Shown: positions 12,005 to 22,458, counted from the stretch's first letter. The stretch is DNA of 64,000 bases from Lantana camara (GCA_037501455.1 CM074858.1:98490001-98554000); one strand, 5' to 3'. Translations and numbers: made by a program. Notes: generated from the letters alone by a model not told the origin.

Positions 12005-12138
12005 AAGAGAGCCCCGTCTCTTAGACAAGTAATGGGAGAGCCCCGTCTCCCTAACACAAAATGAGAGCACCCCGTCTCTCCAACAAGAAATGAGAGAACC
12101 CCGTCTCTCAAACAAGAAATGAGAGCCCCCGTCTCTCA
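12005..12138 (-). repeat. Hairpin array, five copies, 28-29 bp period
   Basis: Copies start at 12005, 12034, 12062, 12091 and 12120. Each is an inverted repeat around an invariant CCCCG. Arms covary: AAGAGA/TCTCTT in copy 1, GGGAGA/TCTCCC in copy 2, GAGAG/CTCTC in copy 3 and TGAGAG/CTCTCA in copies 4 and 5. Spacers resemble AACAAGAAATG. In element sense it lies in the interior, upstream of the polypurine tract. Confidence 0.88.
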
Positions 12139-12314
12139 AACACACCCTAAATAACGATTCAAGGAGACACTTAGAGAAATATTTATATGAATGTCACATA
12201 GGGCAAGTAGAAACACATTAATCACATAACTAGCATTTATACACAATTAAATTGCAACTAACAAGAAATTAAATACGGAAATAATAAAATTTATGATGCA
12301 CGTGGTATGCATGA

Positions 12315-13092
12315 TTAAATGTACCGTTCACCATTGTTTACACCATGCAAGTAATTGATACCTTCTCCTAACAAAGCCGGATCCACCTTTACATTTTGCA
12401 CCTCTCTTTCTAGAGCATAATCATGATCTTGAACGAGTGGCCTCTTACCCCCGATAGACTTCCCTCGTCGCCTTGGGCATGCGTCTACTTGATGCTCAAT
12501 GCTCCCACAATGGAAACATAGACCCAAGTGCTTTCTACAATCCTCGTATGTATGTGTGTTATGTCCACAATAAGTGCAAAGAGGCTTTTCCGAAGGTGAT
12601 ATTGAGGCTGAGGTAGGTGAGACTCCCAAACTCTGATCCAGTTGATCGATGCTTCTTTTTCTGAGACCCTTCTTGAGGTGATAATGTATGATAAGAGATA
12701 AGCCTCTTTACCTTGTTAGACTTCTGTCCTAATTTCAAACTTGATGCCTATCCGGGTTGAGGATTAGGCCTCCTCGTATTTAAAGGAGTGGTGTATCGAA
12801 CCTTCTCTTGAGAGTCACACGGAATGAGTTCCCAAACTCTTTTAACTTTCTTGAGCCACGGCTTGGATTGAATATCATTCCCTTCAAAGGACTATGGATT
12901 TTGCTGATTCTGAAACTCCTTAAATACAATATAAATCTGAGCCGGTTGTGGTGATGCTATAGGAATATATTCTCTTATCTTCTGATCAACAAAACGAACC
13001 AAGGAATCGAAAAACTCCTGAGGTTGAACCGGATGGGATGGATGTGGGGGAAACCTAAGAGAACGTTCACGATGAGGGTGACCTCAAGGCAT
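12315..13092 (-). pseudogene. Gypsy gag relic with zinc knuckle
   Basis: The minus-strand reading from an ATG at 13092 aligns with the gag of the complete gypsy: a basic N-terminus, the segment resembling FFDSLVRFVDQKIREYIP, then NDIQSKPWLKKVKRVWELIPCDSQEK. About 100 residues of the gag core are then deleted. Downstream, 12629-12315 is open and contains two cysteine-rich motifs, CTYCGHNTHTYEDC and the canonical CCHC knuckle CFHCGSIEHQVDAC, followed by the first residues of the protease linker. Several in-frame stops lie in the N-terminal part. Gag would bind element RNA and form the particle; this copy cannot. Confidence 0.82.
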
Positions 13093-13314
13093 TCTGTAAT
13101 CAAGACACTAGATATGCATGTGGGATTAGTGGATGCAAATGAATACATCTAAAATCCCAAGATACAAATAACGCACATAATTCATATAATTCAACTAGTT
13201 CAAATAAGTCAAGTAAGTTCAAATAGGATGCAAGACTCACAATTAATAAATAATCCTATGCCGTTCGACCTAGACTCACGAAACACGATACTAGAACCGC
13301 GGTTTTGCAACCGG

Positions 13315-13326
13315 GCTCTGATACCA
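13315..13326 (-). other. Primer-binding site, initiator-Met tRNA type
   Basis: The minus strand reads TGGTATCAGAGC, 7 bases inside the LTR boundary at 13334. It is the same site and extension as in the other gypsies here. Confidence 0.9.
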
Positions 13327-13333
13327 CTTAAGA

Positions 13334-13871
13334 TGTAGCACCCGGAACGCCGAGATGCCACACCCCCGCACCATAAGTCTAGCTCACACATGAAATGGGT
13401 AGTCCATATATGAACCGGACTCATGGCGAACGGGTGACAGTAAAAAAAATAACACACTAGCTAGGCGGGACTAACCCTCAATTAAATACGATCATGCATA
13501 ATCAATAAAACGGAAGCATAATATACATTCATGTCTTTAACATAATCCTTCCATCATTTACATAAGTCCAATTCCAAAGATATCCAAATAGGTCATACTT
13601 AATACATAGGTACGAAGAGACATAACAATACATATATGCATAAATAATGTACAATAAAGTGAGGAAGACAAGTGCTAGACCCCAAAGAACAAAAGACCTG
13701 ACTCGATCCCGCCTAGCATGCAACCCATGAAAACCTGAAAAGTGTGAGGTGTCAGTCAACCAAAGACTGAGTGAGGGGTATAGATAAATATATGCGCACA
13801 TACAAGCAAGTTATAATCTCGGGTAATAATTTTGGAAAATAACAATACAATTTAGTAAAATAAGAGATACT
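13334..13871 (-). repeat. Truncated 5' LTR of the family B element
   Basis: The first 538 bases of the LTR match 9296-9833 almost exactly. Homology then stops abruptly after GAGATACT, at a junction with a T-rich tract and a Helitron-like 3' end. More than 2 kb of this LTR is missing. Confidence 0.88.
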
Positions 13872-13922
13872 ATTAATTATATTTTTTTTTGCACGCAGGG
13901 ATGGCGTGCTTCTGGTGACTAG
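13872..13922 (+). mobile_element. Helitron-like 3' terminus
   Basis: A T-rich stretch precedes a perfect 6-bp hairpin at 13891-13909 (GCACGC, 7-base loop, GCGTGC). Nine bases later comes CTAG, followed by T. A hairpin about 10 bases before CTRR at a T target is the known 3' signature of plant Helitrons. A decayed version of the same end occurs at 17230-17277. No Rep/helicase gene is present. Confidence 0.6.
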
Positions 13923-14088
13923 TATATAAAAAAGAAAGCAGTATTTTGTTTCACAAATGACGGTTTGGAACACCAAAACACCAATTTTTCAGTATTGCCT
14001 ATCATACCCTTAATTTTATCAACTAAAATATATATAGTTTAAAGGGTTTTTTGGGAAATTTCATTTTGAAAAGTTTCACACAATCATA

Positions 14089-14230
14089 ACTCCCCAACTC
14101 CAATATTTTAACTTCTTCCCTCAACTCATCGGTAACTTCCTCCCTCAACTCACAGTCCAACAACTGCTTTGGTTGTAAAATTTAAATTCAAAGAATATAT
14201 ATTCTGATAGCTATCAGAATAGGTAGAAAT
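14089..14230 (+). repeat. Left copy of a 140-bp direct repeat
   Basis: This resembles 16730-16863: shared blocks include CTTCCCTCAACTCATC, AACTTCCTCCCTCAACTCA, GTTTTAAAATT-like and AAAGAATATATATTC, ending in AGAAAT or TAGAAAT. A solo LTR separates the two copies exactly at their junction. Confidence 0.7.
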
Positions 14231-16724
14231 TGTAGCACCTGAAGCGCAAAGATGCCACATCCCCGCACTATAGCTCAATCCACATATGAGATGGACAACC
14301 CATACATGAACTAAACTATAGCGAACAGGAGACAATCAAAAGAAACAAACGAGCTAGCTAGCGGGACTAACCCCAAACCAAAAATCAATTCATAATAATT
14401 TAAGCAGAAGCATAAACAATAATAATGATCTTACGGCATGCACCATGAAATATACAATATTCTTTACATGCGCTTCAATACAATATCTAAATAACAACAC
14501 TAGCCTAAGTACTTCATCAATTTCCCGACACATACTAACAATGACATGAACCGTGCAAGACCTGAATGAAAGACTGGACTCGACTCTAATCCCGCCTAGC
14601 GTGCACCTGTAAGAACCTGAAAGGTGGATGCGTCAGTCTATGAAAGACTGAGTGAGGGGTTTATATAATTATAAGCGCAATTAACATGCAAGTCATAAAC
14701 TCGTGTAATGTTTTGGAAAAGAAACCACATAAGTTCAGTAATAAATAAACATCACCCGAGGTTACAACTATCAAGTTTAACAGTTATTTACAATTCAGTT
14801 CCATGCAATCAGTGGCCCGACGAGTGAGGGCAAATCTCCAACCTTACACTAATAGTGAACAATACATGCTTTGTTTAATTATCATGTGATCATGCAATTC
14901 AATTACAGTGCACAAGTAGCAGTTTCATGAACTTCTTTTCCCTTCGATGATGAGAAGGTAGCGAGCCTTCGACCATCCACGACATGGTGTACGTCAGGAA
15001 CATGACTCTCACGTACGGGACTCCTGATTCATGGGTGATCCCACAATAGTGAGGATAGTGCAAGAGTTACCCGTTATCCCTTGTTTTCCCGGTTGGCTCA
15101 AGACACTACCCTCGGGCCCAAAGTGAACAATACATGATACTCACCAAAACACGTTCGGTATATGACAATAACATGGCTTGCTTGCAATCATGAGTAATTT
15201 CATGGAAAATTATAGATATAAATACCTTTTGGCCGAAATCTCACGTAAGGGTTGTATAGGTTCTCTGTAACTAGAAATTAAACCTCACCTGACAGGCGAC
15301 ACGACGACTCAAGGATGCATGAAGGTGCTCATGATCGAGCAATAATCTCCACCCTGGAGAGGAACTAAACAAGAAAGGAATTATTGTGCATTCATGAGAC
15401 ATGACTCAATAATGATACCAAATGTGACGCACGACGTAATCATACAACGAGATGTCATGCATTATCAAATGTAGCATGTAATAATCATATTATTGCATGA
15501 TATTGATCATATAATAGCATGTTGGTGTCAATTAAGGGATTAGAAATCTCAATTTTATGCAGATTATGCAGGGGTCGCGGTCGCGGTCGCGACCCATTTT
15601 ACTCACAAAATGGTCACGGGCTCGACCTATTTTTCATGAATTTTTCGTGCAATTTTTCAAAAGTCGAAACTTGGCCAAATTTTCCGCGACCTGGTTTACA
15701 TGTATTTCGGGTCGCGGGCGCGACCAATTTTACTCTATTTTCGGTCGCGGCCGCGACCTTCAAGAACAGCAGAAAAACAGAGCAGAAAACAGGGTATCAC
15801 TTCGGACCAAATTCAAATCTCACCAAAACCATCATAATTCAAGTTCCAAATGCAGTATTTCATGAAATAAACATATATTCATGCTCAAGGTGCAATAAAA
15901 CCCAATATAAACACCCATACAATGTCTTGATCGTCAAAATCATCACTTCACCCCCTAAACATGAACTCATCATATAACCTCATAAATTTTACAATACATG
16001 CAAGGAATTCAAGTTCAAAGCTCCTAATCATGCTTCTTGCATCACATGAACAAGTTATTGCAATCAAATCCTAACCCTGGCATCATATACTTACTTCAAG
16101 AATTCATATAAATAGCTCATATATACCTTGAATGGAAAAGAGAAGAAAAAAGATGAAGATAAATGATTTATGAGCTCCAAAGTTCCTAATTTCTGGAAAA
16201 CTAGCTTGAGTTTCGTGAAATCCCTCTTCTTCTTCTAAGGTTTATGGATCGAGGGAGAGATGGAGAGAAAAGATGGCATGTATATATTTGTATGAAAATG
16301 AAATGAAAGGAAGAGATGTTTCTACGTTAATCATCTCTTGAAATAAATGAAATGGCATAATTTGCAATTAAATCCCTCAAATGTATAAGTTATGCAATTA
16401 AGTTCTATTTCATGAGAAATGGTCACTTTAGTCAAATGAAATGATCATGCAATTTGGTCCTCACATTTACCAGAATGATCATTTAAGGACAATTATGCAA
16501 ATAAACATGTTCGACAATTATTTCACATACATAACAGTCAAATGCGATTCACATAATATTTCTCAACTTGATACAAATTTCACATAATTTCACGTAAACA
16601 TGTTTTCATATAATTTTAACAAAATATAGGAATTTAATAAACGAAAGAATTAAAATAAATCCTAACTCTCGGAAAACTCACACGTGTCGTGCGTACCTGA
16701 ATAACCGGAAATCGGGGTGTTACA
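14231..16724 (-). repeat. Gypsy solo LTR (family C), 2.49 kb, minus strand
   Basis: Opens TGTAGCACCTG and closes GGGGTGTTACA. It is flanked by a perfect 5-bp duplication GAAAT (14226-14230 and 16725-16729), with no internal region, so it is a solo LTR left by recombination between two LTRs. It has the conserved group blocks (terminal hairpin, GGCGAGT-type leader, donor-like TTCAAGGTATAT in reverse near 16130). Its palindrome cassette (15572-15758) is of a third type. A possible TATA (AAATATATAC, reverse) lies near 16285. Confidence 0.92.
15572..15758. repeat. Palindrome cassette, GGTCGCGGCCGCGACC type
   Basis: Palindromes or near-palindromes lie at 15572-15595 (an extended GGTCGC run ending GCGACCC), 15612-15627, 15710-15725 and 15743-15758, with a half-site near 15684-15692. 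The anchors on both sides (TTTTATGCAG and CAGAGCAGAAAACAGG) match those of the other cassettes, but the palindrome sequence does not. Confidence 0.85.
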
Positions 16725-16729
16725 GAAAT

Positions 16730-17282
16730 TCTCCACTCCAACATTTTCACTTCTTTCCTCAACTCATCTGCAACTTCCTCCCTCAACTCAATAACTTCTT
16801 TTGTTTTAAAATTCAGATTGAAAGAATATATATTCCTGCAAAGCCCTCAGGATACTTAGAAATATATCAATTGGACAACAATCATGCTTGGGGTAATTGT
16901 TCTTATATTTTATTTTTATTTTTATTTTTTTTACATTTTTTCTATATTTGAAAGTCATATTCTACAGCGTCATTATGCAGAAGAAATTTACCTTCTCCGA
17001 GTTGTTCGTTGAGTTGCCCTTTTTCGTGTTCTATTTAATTGAGACGAATGTGTTGGATTTTTGGTATTAAAACTTCGACGGTGGAAGAGAAAGGAGAATT
17101 ACTGCTTTTTGGGTATGTTCTCCCATTTTATTTGCTTTTCAATGTGTTCTATTTACTTTTTGGTTGTAAATTTGAGTAAATTTGTATTTTTTTTAATTTC
17201 TTTTTACATCTAATATATTATAAATAATTAATTATATTAAGATTTTTTTTTACACGCAAAGTGCCACAGTGATTAGTATTAT
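16730..17282. other. Right copy of the 140-bp repeat, then non-coding AT-rich DNA
   Basis: 16730-16863 is the second copy of the direct repeat described at 14089-14230. The rest is T-rich and has no credible ORF. It ends with the decayed Helitron-like terminus near 17250-17277. Confidence 0.6.
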
Positions 17283-17289
17283 TAGGGGT

Positions 17290-17480
17290 GTCAATTCGGG
17301 TGGGTCGGGTTGAGGTAGGGGTATTACATGAAAATTTCCAACCCGAACCTGACCCGACCCGAATTTGAACCCGAAAATCTCAACCCGACCCGATCGGGTT
17401 CGGGTTCGGGTTCGGTTCGGGTTGACCCGATAACCCGACCAACCCGAATAACCCGACCCGACCCAACCCGAAACGATTTT
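17290..17480. repeat. Left subterminal CGGGT/ACCCG repeat tract
   Basis: Dense CGGGT, GGGTTCGG and CCCGACCCG motifs in both orientations. In hAT elements such subterminal motifs bind transposase; that role is inferred here. The mirror tract is at 34391-34590. Confidence 0.75.
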
Positions 17481-17644
17481 CTTTTTTCTTTTTTTTTTTG
17501 AATTTTTTTTTTTAAATTCTAATTTATGTTTAAAGTATTTTAAAACTTGATAACAATATATAAAAATATATAGTTTGTAAGGTTTGACATAATTGCGATT
17601 AATATAAGATAAAAAAAATTAATACATAAATATTATTAAGTTCT

Positions 17645-18112
17645 AATTCTAAGTATAATTATAACTAAGTTCTATATCAACTCTATTTAAATTCCTATTT
17701 ATATAAATTCAATCAATAAGGTAATTATGTAAAATAAAAGTTAGATACATAAACATTATTTAGATCGAATAATATATTTTCTACTAAACTAATCATAATG
17801 CAATTCAAAATTTTTAAGTCCAAATAAATACATCTCGTTTTGTCCATAAACTCCGTTTAATTCTAATCATATTACAGTCTTATATGTCTTTCGAATGAAC
17901 AAAACTATACAATTTAGACAAATTATATAATATTGACATTATAAATCACAGTTTTCTCAAATAATAATCACATGTCTATAGAAAAAAATATTTTATTATC
18001 CCTTTTTTTAATAGTCTATTATATTATATTATAAAAATACGAGTTGATTTTTGGATTTTTTTTTAAATTTATTGACCGCCAAAATATCCTTACAATAATG
18101 ATTTCACTAATG
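17645..18112 (+). repeat. Segmental repeat copy 1 (AT-rich, 643 bp apart from copy 2)
   Basis: Aligns with 18288-18760 through blocks such as ATATCAACTCTATTTAAATT, GAATAATATATTTTCTACTA and AAAATACGAGTT. Starts of the ATATCAAC block are 17674 and 18317, giving a 643-bp spacing. A third, shorter copy lies at 33880-34265, beyond the minisatellite. Confidence 0.8.
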
Positions 18113-18287
18113 TTTAATTAAGTTAATTATGTAAACCAATATGTATTATAAATTATTATTGAAATTTTATAAGTACTTAATTATGGATAGGAATTTGGTT
18201 ACAAGTCTAATCTTAATCGAATTCTAAATCTAACTCTAATAAACTGTATCCATATTAAAAACTTGTTTATAATCTTAATTAAGATCT

Positions 18288-18760
18288 AATTCCAAGTGTA
18301 ATTATAATTAAGTTTTATATCAACTCTATTTAAATTCTTATTTATATGAATTTAATAAACTTCAATCAATAGGGCAATTATGTAAAATGTAAATTAGATA
18401 CATAAAAATTATTTCGATCGAATAATATATTTTCTACTAAACTAATCATAATGCAATTCTAATTTTTTAACTTTAAATAAACACATCTCTTTTTGTCCGT
18501 AAACTTTTGTTTAATTCTAATTATATTACAATCATGTATGTCTTTCTAATTAACAAAATTGTATAATTTAGACAAATTATATAATATTAACATTATAAAT
18601 CACGTTATTCTCAAATAATAATCACATATTTATAGAAAAAAATTATTTTACTAATCATTTTTTTTAATAGTCTATTATATTATATTATAAAAATACGAGT
18701 TAATTTTTGAATTTTTTTGAAATTTATTGGTCGGCAAAATATCCTTACAATAATGATTGC
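18288..18760 (+). repeat. Segmental repeat copy 2
   Basis: Second copy of the AT-rich segment described at 17645, diverged by scattered substitutions and small indels. No coding content. Confidence 0.8.
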
Positions 18761-18816
18761 CCACTAATTTGTTAGAATTGTAGTCTCGAGCCTGCGTTAC
18801 TTTAATTGTCCCTTTG

Positions 18817-19169
18817 TAGGTAAAATGGATCCAAATGTGTAAAATGGATCCAACATGGGTAAAATATGGATAAAATAGATTAAAATGGGTAAAATGGATC
18901 CAAGTCGGTAAAATGGATCCAAAATGGGTAAAATGTGGGTAAAATAGATCCAAATGGGTAAAATGAATCTAAATTGATCCAAAATGGATAAAATGGATCC
19001 AAATAGATAAAATGGATCCAAATGGATAAAATAGATTCAAAATGGATAAAATATGGGTAAAATGGATCCAAAATGGGTAAAATGAGTTCAAGTAGGTAAA
19101 ATGGGTAAATTGGATCCAAATGGGTAAAATGAATCCAAGTGGGTTTAAATACATCCAAGTGGTAAAATG
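18817..19169. repeat. GGATCC minisatellite, left part
   Basis: A 19-20 bp unit, approximately GGGTAAAATGGATCCAAAT, is repeated with substitutions. The array is cut at 19174 by the solo LTR and resumes at 32006. Open frames across it (FYPFWIHFTHLDPFYPF-like) arise because the unit has few stop codons; they are not genes. Confidence 0.93.
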
Positions 19170-19793
19170 GATCCTATAACGCCCCGATTTTTTCATTTAT
19201 GAATTATGTGATATTATATAAATTTCATAACATTATATGCATTATATTTCTAAGAATTTATATGAATGGTCGTTAATGTGAATTTACGTGAATTAAATTG
19301 CTAATGTGACTAAATGCTCATACGTGTCTTTAGTTGATCATTTATACAAATGTGTGGATTTAATTACACAACATGAAATTGTTTCAATTGATCTTTTACC
19401 ATGAGACAATACTTAATTGTATTAATTAAGATATTCCAAGGACCTAAGTGAAAAATGTGGTGACTCATGCATATTAGTGGAAGAATCACTTAAATATCTT
19501 TTATCTCTTCCACGACATTCCATTCATTTCATCTCTTGAGAACACATATACACATTTGCTCCCATTTTCTCACGATCAAAGCTCAAGAGAAGAAGAAGGA
19601 AGTTTCATCATTTTTCAAGCTAAAATTCAAAGGAAATTGCATATCTTGGGAGCATCTTCATCATCATCATCACATCTTTATTATTTCTTCCATTTCAAGG
19701 TATATATATGAGTATGTGATGAATTTCTTAAGTTGGTTATTGAGTAGAGCTTGGTGATTTTGTGTGATTCCTTGTTTATTCATGGTTAGAAGT

Positions 19794-22450
19794 GTAACGC
19801 CCCGGTTCCGGATGAACAGTTAAGCACGCCACGTGTGAGTTTGAGCGTAGGTTTTATTTTATTTGTTTAATTTTATAATATATTCTTACGTGGCATTCAT
19901 AATTTTATAAAAATTCACGAAACATCCTTTATGTGAATTATATGAATTCATATCATTGAAAATATTATTTCACGACACGGAAAATATTTATTGCATGAAA
20001 CAATTGCCGGGAGTGTTTTAAATTACCAAATTGTCCCTAGTTGAACGTTTTTTTAAAATTTTAGGGACTCAATTGCCTAATCCTTTAAGGACTTAATTGA
20101 TCATATTTTCAAACCATGTATACTCCATTGCATAACCCATAGACTTGAGGGATTAAATTGCAATTTAAACATTTCACAAAAATCAAGGATGATGAATTAC
20201 GTATCATCTCTTCTTGTACATTCCATGATCATTTTCATCTACAATTCATCAACATCTCCATCTTTTCTCTCTCGGTTCCAAGGAAGAAAAAGGGAAGAAG
20301 TAAATTTTCATTCAATCATCAAGATTTCAAGAAATCATCCAAGTTTTGGCAAATTGATCATCATCTTCATCCATCTTCTTCATTTCTTGGCTTTCAAAGG
20401 TTGGTTTGCATGAGTTGATGATTTTGATCATAATTGATTGAGCTAGGGTTTGAGTTTGAGATGCTAGATGAGTTAGGTGTTGTGCAAGGCATGATTATAT
20501 GATCATTTCATGATTTATGGCATGAGTTATAGCTTGAATCCTTGAAAATTTGGCATGAATGATCAAGTGTGATCATGAACTTGAAATCATGAATTCTTAA
20601 TAATATTGCATGCTTTGAGTGTTTGAATGTTATAATATCATTTCTTGAGCAAGTATACATGTATATTTCCAAAAATCATGACTTTGTTGATTGTAAAATG
20701 GAATTTGGTGGCTTTGTTGATCATTCCCGTGAGCATCCCCTGTTTTTGCTCTGTTCTTCAAATTTGCAGAAACTGGGAACGACCGTTCCCAGCCTCAAGG
20801 CATTGAGGGAACGGTCGTTCCCACCTTTTCAAATGAACTGGACGACCGAGCATGGGAACGGCCGTTCCCACTTTGGCCTTGCTGCCGGAAGGGCCGTTCC
20901 CAGCTAAAAGGTGCGCTTTTATTTTTAAAAGTCGTTGGCGCGTTTTGGGGAACTCATGGGAACAACCGTTCCCATTTTGCAAAGGGGACCGGAACGGCCG
21001 TTCCCACCTGGAATGCAGAACAAATTCTCTGCATAAAATTACGAAAATGACCCCTCGATCTGACGACTTCTTTGACCCCGAATTGCTATAATATGTGCTA
21101 ATATGAAGTGAAATAACATGTTATCATGTCACATTGTATTTTCGTGGTCGTCTCGATACATTTTCGGCGTTTGTCATATTTTGTTCATTTTAGGGCATGT
21201 CTCACGTATACACGTCGTATTTGCACAGGTCACGAGGGCGTGGACGGGGAGCAAGCTCCTTAGAACACTTCTTTATTGTGTTTTGCAAGAAAAGGTGAGG
21301 TTTTAGGTTATGTTTATAGAACCCTACCACCCTTATGTGCTATTTTCGGCCAAAACCTATTATAATTATAAACGTTTTCAAAGTTATAAACATTTCAAGC
21401 AAGAAAGTATTGATTGTCATGATTTCAAGCAAGTTTGGCGAGTACATGATTGCACGTGGGCCCGAGGGTAATTCTTGAGCCAACCGGGAAAGCAAGGGCT
21501 GACGGGTAACTCCTGAATTATCCTCACATTGTTGGGATCACCCCCGAAGCCACTAGGAGATTAGTGGTGGAAGGAGTTCCGTGTCTAGAGGGTCATGTCC
21601 TCTACACACACCATGTCATGGATAGTCGAGCCTTGCAAACTCGCTATCAACCGGAGGAAGAAGGAGACTGGGGATTAATCCGGCAAGTCTGGTTATTCTC
21701 GGGTTATCGCATGATTTCAAGCATGAAATTGCCTATGTGAGCACTAAATGGAATTGCATGGTCATGTATTGAATTGATAAAGTAACCACGTATTGTCACG
21801 TTTGGTGTAAAGGTTGGAGAATCGCCCCTGCTCGCCGGGGTCACATGTTCATGAAATGTTATGCTAAAATGTTAAAGTGATTGGTTGTAATCTTGGGCAA
21901 AGATTAAGTTTTCTTGAATTATATTCCTTTTCATTTCCAAAGTCTTCACCCGAGGCTACACCTTGCATGTGATGTGTGTTATATATATTTATTGCCCCTC
22001 ACTCAGTCTTCGGTAGACTGATACTTCACTTTTCAGGTACAGTTTGAGCGTGGTCGTACTAGGCGGGAGTTGTTCGTGTCTTGCATTTCCACGAGTCTAG
22101 TCTCATACCCTGATGTATAGTTTATGCTAGTTTTATGTTATACCAATGTTCTCACGTTTTGGATACTCGAGTATGTATATTATTAAAAGATGATAATGTA
22201 TTGATAGTTAAGTTGGTATCTATACGTATCTATTCGGTAAATATGGTACCTATATGTATGAATGAATTATTGCTTCCGCTTCCATTATCCTGTTTGCTTT
22301 GGTGTTGTTGGGGAAAGTGTCCCGCCTAGCTCGTCATTTTTATTGTCACCCGTTCGCTATAGTTTTGGTTTATGTATGGACTTTCCATTTCATACGTGGA
22401 TCGAGGCTATAGTGCGAGGGATGTGGTGCCCTGGGGTTTAGGGTGCTACA
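19794..22450 (+). repeat. 5' LTR of the full-length gypsy (family A), 2657 bp
   Basis: Opens TGTAACGCCCCGG and closes GGGTGCTACA. In order it contains the palindrome cassette (20775-21005), a predicted 66-base middle exon (21229-21294) between acceptor-like TTTGCACAG and donor-like AAAAGGTGAGG, a second acceptor-like TTTTCAG ending at 22036, the inverted pair TAGGCGGGA (near 22060) and TCCCGCCTA (near 22320), and a terminal hairpin at 22347-22420. No clear TATA box is visible in this copy. Short ORFs inside are not genes. Confidence 0.95.
20775..21005. repeat. Palindrome cassette, GGGAACGGCCGTTCCC type, six copies
   Basis: Copies at 20775-20790, 20807-20822, 20854-20869, 20887-20901, 20958-20973 and 20991-21005. 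The centres alternate between CGGCCG, CGACCG and CGGTCG. The cassette is bounded by TTGCTCTGTTCTTC and CTCTGCATAAAATTAC anchors. The 3' LTR has the same six at 28210-28441. Confidence 0.92.
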
Positions 22451-22458
22451 TCTACAGG

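Larger units (their letters stand above)
9296..13871 (-). mobile_element. Non-autonomous gypsy element, pol deleted, truncated
   Basis: In minus-strand order: truncated 5' LTR (13871-13334), primer-binding site (13326-13315), gag relic (13092-12315), hairpin array (12138-12005), a hairpin beside the polypurine tract, and a complete 3' LTR (11936-9296). Protease, RT, RNase H and integrase are all absent, so the interior is only 1.4 kb. The left 538 bases of the right-hand LTR are near-identical to the left LTR, which proves they are a pair. Confidence 0.88.
13923..17276 (+). mobile_element. Candidate non-autonomous Helitron with a solo LTR inside
   Basis: The segment starts TATATAAAAAAGAAAGC directly after one Helitron-like 3' end and finishes with a second, diverged copy of that end (ACACGC, then GATTAGT near 17271-17277). 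Without the solo LTR it would be about 0.85 kb and non-coding. The 5' TC dinucleotide expected of Helitrons is not clear, so this is an inference from paired 3' ends and the A/T-rich start. Confidence 0.35.

Noticed and set aside
12005..12138. CRISPR-like array of regularly spaced palindromic repeats
   Set aside because: The DNA is plant retrotransposon interior, spacers are short and similar to each other, the same array sits in a second element, and there are no cas genes.
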